A stretch of DNA of 64,000 nt from JBGSMX01 sp963790405 (lineage in GTDB: Bacteria; Actinomycetota; Coriobacteriia; Anaerosomatales; JAGXFU01), in the NCBI GenBank assembly GCA_963790405.1, contig CAWBOJ010000005.1, positions 1-64,000 of the forward strand. Direction: 5' to 3'. The notes below the pieces were generated by a model. That model was not told the origin of the DNA. It did no database searches and saw only the letters and a program-made list of their open reading frames with translations. Shown here piece after piece: positions 11,459-21,598 of the stretch (position 1 is its first letter; the number at the start of each line of letters is the position of its first letter). Made by a program: the position numbers and the translations under genes.

Positions 11459-12827
11459 AGCGCTCCCGATTCATCGCTCTTGTCCGTGCTGCTGGATGCC
11501 GTACTGATCAACGTCGGCATCGTCGGCTCGTTCTTCCTGCGTTTCGGCGGACAGCTTCCCGCCTTCAACTTCGAGCCCTACGTGGCTCTCGCGCCGGTGA
11601 TCACCGTCGTCTACCTCGTGCCACGGGCTACGTCTACGGTCTCTACGAACCGGAGCGCACCGAAAACCCGTGGGCGGTCGTGCGCGCCGTCATCTCATCG
11701 GTCACGCTTGGACACCGCGCTCACGACCGCGCTGCTGTTCTTCGCCGGCCCCGAGTTCTTCTCGTTCTCCCGTCTCGTCATCGTGATCAGCTGGGTCGTG
11801 CTCGAACACGGCTGCTCGCCGGCTGGCGGCTGCTGTTCCTGCGCTCACGTCGATCACCTGGCCCGAGCAGCGGGTTCTCATCGTCGGCACGATCGGTCGC
11901 GCACGAGCTCGCCGAGGAGATGAAGCGCCGCGCGCGCTGGGGCTACCGCGTGGTCGGCCTCGTCGCCGGGCGAGTCCGAATGCCCGAGCGACGCCGCATG
12001 GACCCGTCCGTTCTCGGCACGCTCGACGACCTCACGCATGCTCGTTGCGCGAGCACGACGTCGATCGCGTCATCGTCGTCTCTCCCGTGGCGGTGCGCGA
12101 GCTCATCGAGCGTCTCACGCTCGCCGATGAGACGCGGGTCCGCGTCGACGTCGTGCCCGAGCTCTACGAGATCTTCATCGGCACGGTCGACTCGATGGTG
12201 GCCGACATCCCGCTCATGGAGATCACGCGCATCGACGGTCCCGCCGTGGTTCGTGACCTCCAAGCGTGCGTCGACATCGTCGGCTCGCTCGTCTTGCTCG
12301 ATGCTGCTGAGTCCGGTGCTGCTCCTGGCGGGGCTCGGCAGTGCTGGTCTCCATGGGCTCGCCCGTGTTCTTCGTGCAGGAGCGCGTCGGCAAGGACATG
12401 AAGCCGTTCCACCTCCACAAGTTCCGCACGATGGTGCGCGATGCCGAGAAGCAAGACTGGCCCGGTGCTTGCCTCGGCTGACGACGACCGGATCACGCGG
12501 CTCGGGCAGGTTCTTGCGCACGTACCGGATCGACGAGCTGCCCCAGCTCGTCAACATCCTCAAGGGCGAGATGAGTTTCGTCGGACCGAGACCGGAGCGG
12601 CCGTTCTTCGTCGAGCAGTTCGTGCGAGAGATTCCCGGCTACCGCGAGCGGTTCCGCATCGCGCCGGGCGTGACCGGGCTGCCCAGGTGAGCGGTGGGTA
12701 TGCGACCACGCCCGAGCGAAAACTGAAGTACGACCTCATCTACATGTATCATCAGAACCTGCTCATGGACGCCCAGATCGTCCTCGAGACCCTGCGCGTG
12801 GTTCTGACGGGCAGGGGAGCTAGATAG
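11455..12827 (+). CDS. Exopolysaccharide polyprenyl glycosylphosphotransferase (WcaJ/WbaP family)
   Basis: An integral membrane enzyme that loads the first sugar-phosphate onto undecaprenyl phosphate. The N-terminal half has several hydrophobic spans (VLLDAVLINVGIVGSFFL, YVALAPVITVVYL, ALTTALLFFAG, LVIVISWVV) followed by a Rossmann-like CoA-binding region (VLIVGTIGR, with one shift). The catalytic domain reads VFFVQERVGKDMKPFHLHKF, then YRIDELPQLVNILKGEMSFV, VGPRPERPFF and APGVTG. About a dozen indels cut the text, yet the order is complete and ends at the TAG at 12825. It lies immediately upstream of the O-antigen ligase-like gene. Confidence 0.8.
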
Positions 12828-12836
12828 GAGCACGCG

Positions 12837-15019
12837 TGGCGAAGAGCGGGAACAGCAAGGCACGGCACCAAGGGTGCGAAGCAAGTCCGCCGCCCAGAAA
12901 CCGGTCGAGGCGAAGAGCTCGACAGCGCTCGATCCGGGCGCCATGACCCCGGGTCAGAAGATCACGTGGATATGCCTTCACCTGCTGGTGTTCATGGTCC
13001 CGATGGCGATGAGCAACTGGACGTGGCTCGGTTTCAAGCTTGCCGATGACCTACGATCAGTTCGACATCATCAAGGTCTTCCTGCAGCGGGCGTTCACGC
13101 TCATCGCTCTCGGCGCCTGGTCGTGGGACATTCTGCGCAACGGCGGGCGCATCCGCCGGACCAAGATCGACTACCTGATCCTCGCACTGCTCGGCTGGGT
13201 CCTGCTCACGAGCGTTCACCTCGATCCACCCGCCGACGGCGATCTTCGGCAAGTACCGCCGGTTCGAAGGGTTCATCTCGTTCGTCAACTACGCGACGAT
13301 CTTCTTCCTCGTCGTCCAGATGGTCGATCGGGCGTCCCGGATCCGATCGCTTGCGCGCACGCTGTTCTTCGGCGGCGTCGTCGTCAGCGTCTACGGAGTC
13401 ATGCAGTACACGGGACTCGACCCGATCACGTGGGGCAACCTGCCGTTCGAGCGTCGAATGGCATTCTCGACCTACGGCAACCCCGACCTACTCGGCGGCT
13501 ACATCATCTTCCCGCTCGTGATCAGGCTCGGGCTGGCGCTGTCCGAGACCGACACGACAGTGGCGCGTCGTCTACTGGACCGGGCTTCCTGCTGACGGTT
13601 GCGTGCTGGATCGTCGCGTTCGTGCGCGGCGCGTGGATCGGCGGCGCCGTCGGGCTCGTGTTCCTGGTCGTGGTGGCGTTCCGGCACCGCATCAAGCTCG
13701 GTACGCGTCGACTACTCGTTCATGGGCGCGGTCGCGCGCCGTGTGTCGCTACGCTCGTCTACGTTTCGCTTGTCGTCGACGTCAGCGGTCATGAACGTCG
13801 CCGACGCGACTGGCTTCGATCTCCAAGTTCGACGAGGGCTCTGCCAAGACGCGTTTCGAGATCTGGCAGGCCGCGATCGACGCGATCAAGGACCGGCCGA
13901 TCATCGGGTTCGGCGCCGACACGTTCCGGCTCGTGTTCCCGAAGTACAAGCCGATCGAGTACGTTTCCGATGCCGGCTATCTGTCGGTCGCCGACAACGT
14001 GCACAACTACCCGCTGCAGGTCACATCGGCACTCGGTATCCCGGGCTTCCTGCTCCTCTACGGCACGTTCGCCGCCGCTGCCTGGTTCTCGGCACCGCTG
14101 GTCTTCGCGAAACATGAGGGCACCGACCGATTCGTGCTCGCGAGCTTCTGGGCTGCGGCTGCGGGGTATCTCGCGCACCTGATGTTCGGTCTGTCGGTCA
14201 CCGGCTCATCGTTCCTGCTCTGGGTCGCGATGGCCGTGGTGCTGTCGCCGATTGCTCGCACGGTCGAGAGTCGAGGCTCCGCACTGGGGCTTCTCCGGTC
14301 GCGATCGTGGCCATGGTGCTCGTTGCGGTCCTCTCGATCGGGCAACGTCGTCTATGTCGGCTGCTGACAATGCACTACCTCAAGGCGCGTGTCGTCGTCC
14401 GCGGGGCCGAGCGCATCGCGAAGGTCGGAGGAAGCCATCAGGCTGAATCCCTACAACGACATGTACCGGGCGGAGCTCGGTCTCGCGTATGTGGACAATG
14501 TGTCAACTATCTGCAGCCAGGCCGGCAGCCTGGACGCGCAGGCGGCCCAGCCGTACGTCGCAGGCGGCGCGCACGGAGTTCCTCAAGGCCGAGGAGGCGC
14601 TGCTCGACGCGATCGAGTTCGTGCCGGCGGAGTACGACAACTACGTGTTCCTGGCGAATCTCTACAATCTCGGCGCCGACTACATCGACCCGGCATACGG
14701 CGACAAGGCGATCGATATCGCCCGTCAGGGCGTCGAGGTCGAGCCGTACGGGCCGGCCATCCGCTTCCAGCTGGCGCGCGCTCTTCTCAGGGCCGGTGAA
14801 TACGATGAGGCGCGCGATGAGGCTGCCTACGCGGCGGAGATGGACCCGCGCTACTTCGAGGTTCGGTTGATGCTCGGCGAGATCAACTTGAAGGCTGGTG
14901 ACCTCCAGGCGGCGAAAGAAGCATACGAGGAGGCTTACGCCCTGAATCCAGAGTACTCAGGGTTGGCCGAGACACATCGAGTCGATCGACGCCAGTCTGG
15001 CGGCGCACAGTCGGACTGA
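12837..15019 (+). CDS. O-antigen ligase/polymerase-like membrane protein with C-terminal TPRs
   Basis: A large membrane protein of about 725 residues broken by about ten indels. The N-terminal two thirds hold many hydrophobic spans (ITWICLHLLVFMVPMAM, YVIFF-type segments, FLLTVACWIVAFVRGAWIGG) and the Wzy_C signature region TRFEIWQAAIDAIKDRPIIG plus HNYPLQVTSALGIPG. After the last span a tetratricopeptide region follows (EAIRLNPYNDMYRAELGLAY, then AIDIARQGVEVEPYGPAIRF and YEEAYALNPEYS). This Wzy-TPR architecture is known in Gram-positive bacteria. The likely role is joining or polymerising lipid-linked glycans outside the membrane. The start (GTG 12837) and exact C-terminus are uncertain. Confidence 0.72.
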
Positions 15020-15055
15020 GCGCGGTCGACGCCGAGGAGAACCGGGAATCGTCGT

Positions 15056-15700
15056 ATGGGACAGCAAGGCTTCGTACCGCCCACAACCGTGCATCGGCTG
15101 CCCGTGTACTTGCGATGTCTCGTAGAGGCGCAGAGCCAGCGCATGACGGTTATCAACTCGGTCCGAATCGCCGAGATGGCCGGGACCAATGCCGCGCAGG
15201 TACGCAAGGACTTCTCGTATCTGGGTGAATACGGCACGCGCGGTATCGGCTATGACGTGGACACACTCATAAGCCACCTCGTCCGCTGGCTCGGACTCGA
15301 GCGGGCTCGCAGAGTAGCAATCGTCGGCTTCGGTCGGTTGGGTGGTGCCCTGCTCAGCTACGGGGGTTTCCAGGATCGCGGAATCTCGGTCGTCGCCGTC
15401 TTGGATGCTGACTCGGACAAGATCGGCACCAGTGCTGGCGGCCTCATCGTTGAGTCCGTTCAGACACTTGGCGAGGCGGTTGCTCGTGAGAGTGTGGACA
15501 TCGTGATCATCACGGTCCCCGCAGACGTAGCACAGCGTGTCGCCGACATGGTCGTCGGCGCCGGAGTGAAGGCGATATTGAACTTTGCGCCCGTGATGCT
15601 CGAGGTCCCGGAGGATGTCGTCGTTCGGCAGGCCGACATGGCGGCAGAACTCCAGATACTCTCGTTCCATTTGAGTGAGGCGGAGCGTACAGATTCGTGA
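15056..15700 (+). CDS. rex: Redox-sensing transcriptional repressor Rex
   Basis: A full-length Rex of 214 residues. Residues about 10-75 are the winged helix (VHRLPVYLRCLVEA, VNSVRIAEM-type region, QVRKDFSYLGEYGTRGIGYD). Residues about 85-200 are the Rossmann domain with GFGRLGGAL (GxGxxG) and AVLDADSDKIG, whose Asp contacts NADH. The C-terminal helix ELQILSFHL is also canonical. Rex senses the NADH/NAD ratio and represses respiratory and fermentative genes when NAD is high. It is co-directional and overlapping with a TPR gene that leads the cytochrome block, which suggests it may regulate that block. I found no full TTGTGA..TCACAA operator nearby. Confidence 0.92.
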   Translation: MGQQGFVPPTTVHRLPVYLRCLVEAQSQRMTVINSVRIAEMAGTNAAQVRKDFSYLGEYGTRGIGYDVDTLISHLVRWLGLERARRVAIVGFGRLGGALLSYGGFQDRGISVVAVLDADSDKIGTSAGGLIVESVQTLGEAVARESVDIVIITVPADVAQRVADMVVGAGVKAILNFAPVMLEVPEDVVVRQADMAAELQILSFHLSEAERTDS

Positions 15701-16431
15701 AACCCATGGAAGACCACTCTGCGGACCCGAACACGGATCCAGCGGACCACTTCGCGCGCGCGGCCGAATCGGCTGAACCGGATGTCAACGAGCCTGTCGA
15801 TCCTTCAAGGCTCGTTCCCACGTGGCTTGCCGCACTCGTTCTCGTGCTGCTCCTTGCGGTCATGGTGGTTGGCGGCTACGTGCTTCGCGGCGTGCTGACA
15901 GGTGCAAATGAGCCAGTGAGCCCGGTTCAGAGTGACATTCTGAAGTGGGAGCAGGCCGTTGAGGCCACGCCGGACGATCCGGAGGCCCACTTGTCGCTCG
16001 GTTTCGCGTATCAGCAAGACAAACGCTACGAAGATGCCCTCACCCACTACGACATCGTGGAGAGCTTGAGGCCGCGCGATACTGCCGCCCTGTACAACTC
16101 AGGTGTCGTGCTTCTCGAGTTGGGCCGAGATGAAGAGGCCGAGGCCAAGCTCTGGGACGTGCTCGAGATCGAACCCGAGCATATCCTTGCGGCGAAAGTA
16201 CTCGGCGAGTACTACGCCGAACGACGCGAGTATCGCTCCCTTATCGTGGCCGTTCGCCCGGCTGCCGAGGCGAACGAGAGCGCTGCTGACCTGCAGTACC
16301 TCATGGGGCTGGCGTACGAGAACATCGATCATCTGGACTGGGCTGAGACGCGCTACCGCCTGGCTTTGAAGTACTATCCCGACATGCCTGAGGCGCTTGA
16401 GGGACTCGACCGGCTTGAGGCGACACCATGA
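15697..16431 (+). CDS. Membrane-anchored TPR protein
   Basis: A 244-residue protein starting at a GTG that overlaps the rex stop. An acidic N-terminal segment is followed by one transmembrane helix at about residues 46-67 (TWLAALVLVLLLAVMVVGGY) and then at least four tetratricopeptide units (PDDPEAHLSLGFAYQQDKRY, PRDTAALYNSGVVLLELGRD, ILAAKVLGEYYAERREY, LQYLMGLAYENIDHLDWAE). TPRs are protein-interaction scaffolds. Next to cytochrome c genes it could act as a CcmI/NrfG-like assembly factor outside the membrane. That is inference; no direct signature of NrfG was recognised. It overlaps the following NHL gene by 4 bp. Confidence 0.7.
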   Translation: MKPMEDHSADPNTDPADHFARAAESAEPDVNEPVDPSRLVPTWLAALVLVLLLAVMVVGGYVLRGVLTGANEPVSPVQSDILKWEQAVEATPDDPEAHLSLGFAYQQDKRYEDALTHYDIVESLRPRDTAALYNSGVVLLELGRDEEAEAKLWDVLEIEPEHILAAKVLGEYYAERREYRSLIVAVRPAAEANESAADLQYLMGLAYENIDHLDWAETRYRLALKYYPDMPEALEGLDRLEATP

Positions 16432-17504
16432 ACGAGATCGTGACACGACGCCACATCTCTGCTCGGCAGGCGTTCATCGCGATTGCCGTCGTGCTTGCGA
16501 TCGCGCTGGTTGTCCTTCTGATCTACCTGCTGTTCCTGCTCGAACCAGGCGGCTTCACCGAGAGAGTGAATAGCGAACCGCAGGCTCGGCTCAAGGCACT
16601 GCTGGTGATCAGCGGGCCGGGGGACAGCGATGTGCCGGAGTTCTCGAGGCCGATGGGTGTTGCGTATGGTCCGGACGGCCGGATCTACGTCGCAGATACC
16701 GGCAATGATCGAGTCTGTGTCTTCGACGGACGGGGCCGCTTCAAGTTCGAGTTCGGAGGGTTCGGGATTGCGAAACCTGCTGCCGGTGTCGAGCCGACCT
16801 GGGACGAGGGCGAGCTGAGTTTCCCGACGGGCATCGATGTCGATGAGGACGGGACCGTCTACGTAGCGGACTTCCGCAACGACTCGATTTCGGTCTTCGA
16901 TGCCGACGGAGCGTTCTTGCGACGATTCCCCGACCCCTTGGAGCGTGTGGGGAAGGGTGGGTCGGGGCGGGATGGTCTCGGCATCGCGGTTACCGATGTC
17001 GCCGCACGTGATGGATTGGTCTACGCGACCGACCAGTACCAGGTGTTCGTCTTCACGGTCGAAGGGGAGTTCGTGACCCAGTTCGGCAAACCCGGACTCG
17101 GCAAGGGAGATCTCGATCACCCCAACGGTATCGAAGTGGACTCGGATGGGACCGTGTACGTCGCAGACTCGAATCACAATCGAGTGTCTGCGTTCACGTC
17201 TGACGGCGATGTGATCTGGACTCTCGGCGATCCGGTGACTCAGATAGCAGGAGAGTCCGAGTACGTATTTGGATTGCCGCGAGGAGTCGCATTGGCCGAA
17301 GACGGATCCTTGCTTGTCGCCGACGCGTTCGAGTTCGACCTTGTTGAGGTCTCGGTGGACGGGGAATTGGTCGATAGATACGGTCAGCGGGGCGTTGAGC
17401 CAGCGCAGATGAACTTCCCGAACGCGCTGGATACGGATGGCAGCAAGATCCTGATCGCGGACAAAGAGAACGATCGGGTTCAGGTTGTGGAGGTCGAGCG
17501 ATGA
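16428..17504 (+). CDS. NHL-repeat six-bladed beta-propeller protein, membrane anchored
   Basis: A 358-residue protein with an N-terminal signal anchor at about residues 16-37 (AFIAIAVVLAIALVVLLIYL) and six NHL blades outside the membrane. The blades show the repeated pattern YVADTGNDRVCVFD, YVADFRNDSISVFDADG, YATDQYQVFVFTVEGEF, YVADSNHNRVSAFTSDG, LVADAFEFDLVEVSVDGE and LIADKENDRVQVVEVE. No catalytic motif is evident. It is coupled to the TPR gene upstream and runs into the first cytochrome gene, so it is probably a structural partner of the cytochromes. A similar NHL protein closes the cytochrome trio at 21571. Confidence 0.75.
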   Translation: MNEIVTRRHISARQAFIAIAVVLAIALVVLLIYLLFLLEPGGFTERVNSEPQARLKALLVISGPGDSDVPEFSRPMGVAYGPDGRIYVADTGNDRVCVFDGRGRFKFEFGGFGIAKPAAGVEPTWDEGELSFPTGIDVDEDGTVYVADFRNDSISVFDADGAFLRRFPDPLERVGKGGSGRDGLGIAVTDVAARDGLVYATDQYQVFVFTVEGEFVTQFGKPGLGKGDLDHPNGIEVDSDGTVYVADSNHNRVSAFTSDGDVIWTLGDPVTQIAGESEYVFGLPRGVALAEDGSLLVADAFEFDLVEVSVDGELVDRYGQRGVEPAQMNFPNALDTDGSKILIADKENDRVQVVEVER

Positions 17505-17551
17505 GCTGGCTCGCAACTTGCTTCCATTCTGGCAGCTCAAGTAGGATATAT

Positions 17552-17576
17552 GCACACGCGTATGACGGGCGTGTGC
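17552..17576 (+). promoter_or_regulatory. Leader hairpin upstream of the first cytochrome gene
   Basis: GCACACGC, a 9-base loop and GCGTGTGC form a perfect 8-bp stem between the NHL stop and the cytochrome start. An AT-rich GGATATATG lies just before it and could contain a -10 element. The cytochrome ribosome-binding site (AGGTGGG) and TTG start follow 15-27 bases after the hairpin. It could be a 5' mRNA stabiliser, an attenuator or a processing site that sets cytochrome expression relative to the upstream genes. Confidence 0.4.
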
Positions 17577-17602
17577 CCGACAACACGACAGGTGGGTTCT
17601 TC

Positions 17603-18674
17603 TTGTACCGCAGGTTCGCTGTAGCGGCGACGCTGGGTCTGTGTGCCATGCTCGTGGTGGCTGCACCTGCTTTGGCGTACGACGAAACCAGCAGCGGCAA
17701 GACGTGCGTGGAGTGCCATGGACTCGAATCTGGGGCTACCTCAGTCGTCGATCCGACGCTGACGCGCAAGGGGCCGCATGGCGGCTACTCGACGGGTACG
17801 CAGAAGTGCGTTACGTGCCACACGGTTCACAATGCTTCCGCGGGCGGAGTCATGCTTCTACCTGCGGTAACCATCAAGGACACGTGTTTGAGCTGCCACG
17901 ATGGTTCAGGCGGAGCAGGCGTCTACGGAACCGTGCTATGCGCGGACCAACGTCCAGCCGGTGGCTCAGCATCGCGTCGAGGTGACCAACCTGATTCCCG
18001 GTGGCGATCCCGCTGGCGGAGACGCAACGTACTCGTTTGGCGCAGGCGGCTTCCTCACGTGCAGTGATTGTCACAGTCCCCACGATTCCAATACTGTCGA
18101 CGCGTTCTCGGGCGACCGAGCACGTTCGACGACCGAGACTCCACAATCCGAGACGACCTCTCTTGACCCGCCGACCAACCGATTGCTTCGACAGATGCCA
18201 TCGAGCGCCGACACAAGCGTGGCGGTCTACGGTTCCACGTGGTGCGGCACGTGCCACAAAGGACGACTTTCGGGCTCGGCGGGTGTGATCAATCACCCGG
18301 TCGAGACCGAAGACAGCGGGTTTGACTACGATCACGTTCAGGTGCTGACCGGCGTCGACGTATCTACCACGACGACGGGAACACTGGGCGGCAGCAACTT
18401 CGGCTACGCGATGCCAGCGACGCGCACGGCCGGCCAGGCGGGGCACGATCCGATGTGCCAGCAGTGCCACGAGGACGCTCGCAACGTCGGCGACGGACCC
18501 ACGCAAGGTACGATCGCTTCGGGCGAGGTCTTCACGATCACAACCCCGGATGGCGCGACAGGGACCGACAACCCTCGGTTCCAGACCTTCCCCCACGAGT
18601 CGGAGAACCTCTACTTCCTCGTCGAGGAAGACGACGACCTGTGCCTCAACTGTCATGTGCCACCTGAGAACTAG
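17603..18674 (+). CDS. Secreted multiheme c-type cytochrome (about 7 haems)
   Basis: A 356-residue exported cytochrome. TTG 17603 is chosen because AGGTGGG precedes it and it opens a clean signal peptide (YRRFAVAATLGLCAMLVVAA, cleavage after PALA). Seven CxxCH haem sites follow: CVECH, CVTCH, CLSCH, CSDCH, CGTCH, CQQCH and CLNCH, in the spacing of the doubled-CxxCH family. One extra C near 17936 causes a frameshift; removal gives GVYGTVYARTNVQPV. No membrane anchor is seen after the signal, so it is probably extracytoplasmic and free or complex-bound. It heads a run of three cytochromes and likely passes electrons beyond the membrane. Confidence 0.83.
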
Positions 18675-18918
18675 CGCGCGAGCTCGGTGGGTTGTCACAG
18701 GACGCTAATGCAGGGTTAATGTACCCCGATGTCGAACCGTGTGAGCAGGGCATTTGATGCTCGGTGTTCGTGACGGGACACGTCGAAGTCTGCGCAGAAT
18801 GTCGTAGTCCCGCTCGCGTCCGGGCAGAAGCACCGTGATAGACTTGTAGCGATACGCCAGAGCGTCTGTTTGCGCCCACAAGATGAAGCTGTCTGCTCTG
18901 GCGGAGCCAGGAGGATCG

Positions 18919-20400
18919 TTGGGCGACCCGAACATCGTTTCGGACGATAGCGACGCCATTCAGGGTGTGGCCGAAGAGGGGGAGCAAGGCCGCCGATCAA
19001 AGCGATCGTGGCTTCTTGTGCTGCTCCTCCTTCTCCTGCTGGTTGTAGTGACGGCCGCTATCCAGACATGGGTTGACAGCGGGGCCGATCAGGCGCGATT
19101 CATAACGCGCAATCTCGAGTGCCTTCAATGCCACACCGAGAAAATTCCGGACTTCGACAGGGCGGCGGTTCACAACCCGTTCATGCTTGAGGAGTGTTCG
19201 GTGTGTCATACGCCTCACGGCCGTGAGGTGGAGCGGACGATCACGGCGGGATCGACGCGTAGCTGGCAGCGTTTTCGCACGCTCGTCGAGTGGCTACCGC
19301 TGAAGTGGGTTTTCAACGTGTTCGACGGGTCGGCGGGTGTGACCGATTCGGACGACGGCGGTGAGATCGTGAGCCGTTCGTCTGAGCAGATCAAGGACAC
19401 CGTTTCGAACTTGGTTGTGCCCGAAGAAGAGCTGTGCTGGATCTGCCACGGCAACCTCGGCCCCGGTCTGTCGATGCCGTATCCGCACGCGCCCTTCGAG
19501 AAGGGCTACTGCACCAACTGTCACGACCCGCACGCATCGGATTTCCGGGTCTTGCTGGTTCAGGACGAACGCGATCTGTGCGTCACCTGTCATCCCATAG
19601 CGTCCGAGATGGCGCGCGACCAGCTTCACCCGCCGTTCGAGGGTCGCTGGTGCACCAACTGCCATGACCCTCACGCCTCTGAGTGGCGCGGCATCCTCGT
19701 CGACAATCAGCGCGACCTGTGTTTCAGGTGTCACCCGTCGGTGGCCCCACTGAGCCTCAAGGCCGTGCAGCACAACCCGTTCCTGTACGACAACTGCACA
19801 GGATGTCACGAGCCCCACGGTTCGGACTTCCGTCCGCTGCTCATCGATGCACAACCGGATTTGTGCTACATGTGCCATCCGGGGATCGAGAAGGACTTCC
19901 TCAAGCCGAGCCACCATCCGGTCGGCAGCATCGCATTGAACTGCTCGGGGTGCCACAACCCTCATGCTGCCAACTACTCGGCGCTACTGATCGCACGCGA
20001 CAACCAGCTGTGCTATCACTGCCACACGCAGTATCCTCTGCCGGCGACCTACGATGGGTCCCTGCACTGGGACGAGCACATCTTGTGCATTCGATGTCAC
20101 ACGCCGCATGGCTCGGACTTTGCTCCGATCCTCACAAATGGCAATCCGGACCTGTGTCTGGAGTGTCACGACAGGCGCACATACGACGACATGCCACCCG
20201 ATGAATTCAACAATCACCCCGTGCGACCGACGTTCTACGATGTCAATGCGAAAGAGCCATTGACGTGTTCGTCGACCTGTCACGACCCGCACGGCACAGT
20301 CAACAACTCCATGCTGCGGTACTATAGCTACCCGAGGGACGGTAACTGCCTGATCTGCCACGCGGTCGCTCCCGACAACAAGGTCGGCGTCGACTACTAG
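18919..20400 (+). CDS. Membrane-anchored multiheme c-type cytochrome (15 candidate haems)
   Basis: A cytochrome of 493 residues from TTG 18919, which has AGGAGG four bases upstream; ATG 18883 in the same frame is an alternative. One signal anchor (SWLLVLLLLLLLVVVTAAI) is followed by 14 CxxCH sites and one CxxxCH site (CSSTCH). The middle is a repeating module of the form CxxCHxPHxSD(F/W)R..LL..DLCxxCH, the paired-CxxCH pattern, repeated about six times (for example CTNCHDPHASDFRVLL). Such proteins act as molecular wires on the outer side of the membrane. The 244 bp before it contain TTAATG and TAGACT candidate -10 boxes but nothing convincing. Confidence 0.85.
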   Translation: MGDPNIVSDDSDAIQGVAEEGEQGRRSKRSWLLVLLLLLLLVVVTAAIQTWVDSGADQARFITRNLECLQCHTEKIPDFDRAAVHNPFMLEECSVCHTPHGREVERTITAGSTRSWQRFRTLVEWLPLKWVFNVFDGSAGVTDSDDGGEIVSRSSEQIKDTVSNLVVPEEELCWICHGNLGPGLSMPYPHAPFEKGYCTNCHDPHASDFRVLLVQDERDLCVTCHPIASEMARDQLHPPFEGRWCTNCHDPHASEWRGILVDNQRDLCFRCHPSVAPLSLKAVQHNPFLYDNCTGCHEPHGSDFRPLLIDAQPDLCYMCHPGIEKDFLKPSHHPVGSIALNCSGCHNPHAANYSALLIARDNQLCYHCHTQYPLPATYDGSLHWDEHILCIRCHTPHGSDFAPILTNGNPDLCLECHDRRTYDDMPPDEFNNHPVRPTFYDVNAKEPLTCSSTCHDPHGTVNNSMLRYYSYPRDGNCLICHAVAPDNKVGVDY

Positions 20401-20424
20401 GTCTAGCTGCGAAGGAAGCGAACA

Positions 20425-21598
20425 ATGGCTCGGATCCCGCTCGTGTCCGGTTTCAAGGACCCCGCCCGTCGTCCGCGATACGTTATCTGGACCGGGGTCG
20501 GCGTTATCGCGCTGGCCGCAGTCGCGATGGTGGCCATTGGCGTGACGTCGTCGTACTGGTTCTGCGCCAACGGGTGTCACGCGGTCCAAGACGATACGAT
20601 CACCGCCTATCAGGCGTCGACGCACTCCGAGATTTCGTGCTTGGCGTGCCACATGCCCGTGAATGCTGGCCCGATCTCGTTCGTGCTGCACAAGGCTGAG
20701 GCGCTCGGCGAGTTGTACCTCACGTGGACCGGCAACTATGAGATTCCTCTCAACGGGGAGTCACATCTCGCGCTCGAGATGGCATCCACGCAGTGCACGC
20801 AGTGCCACACCACCAACCGAGCTATCACGCCCAGCAAGGGCATCATCATCGATCACGAGATACATGCCGAGAACGACGTCGCCTGTACCGTGTGCCACAA
20901 CCGGATCGCGCACGACGAAGCGGGCATGACGTTCGTGAACGTCGATCCCAAGACAGGCGAGCTGAACGCCGGGCACGATGACTTCATGACGATGACCGCG
21001 TGTTTCCGCTGTCACACCCAAGATGACACCGACGGACCTCCGGGTGCCTGCGAAGCCTGCCACCCTGCAGACTTCGAGCTCAAACCCGCGAATCACTTCG
21101 AGGCCGGATTCTACGAGCTAGGCGGCGACTCGCACTTGCACGCAGAGCTTGCCCGCGAGGCGTTGGGTGAGACTACCGCCACGGCCGAGGCCACGGCTGA
21201 CGCCAGCTTCCAACGAGACTGCTTCCGAAGCCGAGCATGAGGGCGGTATCGTTCCTGTCGACGAGATCTTCTACTGCGGCACATGCCACGCTGAGACCTT
21301 CTGCGTCGATTGCCATGGTGTGGCGATGCCGCATCCCGCCGATTTCGCGAAAGGGCATGGCGATCTGGGGCGCAGTGAGCCTGCGGTCTGTGCGAACTGT
21401 CACGCCACCGGAGCTGCCGCCGCGTCGAGCGCAGGACTTCAGTTCTGCAACGCATGTCACCATCCCGCGGGCGATCCGACCAGGCCGTGGATTCCCCAGC
21501 ACTTCGATGCAGTGCGCCAGACGGGCGCCGAGGCGTGCTTCGAGTGCCACAACCCCACCTACTGCGCAGAATGTCACGTACGCGGCGCGACACCGTAG
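20425..21598 (+). CDS. NapC/NrfH-like membrane multiheme cytochrome with extended haem domain (12 candidate haems)
   Basis: A 390-residue cytochrome that opens with a single transmembrane helix (VIWTGVGVIALAAVAMVAIG) and a NapC/NrfH-like first haem region, ending in many extra haems. Sites in order: CANGCH (CxxxCH), CLACH, CTQCH, CTVCH, CFRCH, CEACH, CGTCH, CVDCH, CANCH, CNACH, CFECH and CAECH. NapC-type proteins oxidise menaquinol, so this one is the likely quinol entry point for the block. One extra G near 21203 splits the frame inside a Thr/Ala/Glu-rich linker (residues about 245-270). ATG 20425 has GAAGGAAGCG upstream. Its end overlaps the next NHL gene by 28 bp. Confidence 0.82.

Noticed and set aside
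18184..18206. CFDRCH, a possible CxxxCH haem site in another frame of the first cytochrome
   Set aside because: Using it would need two compensating indels, and the normal frame reads smoothly through to the CGTCH site.
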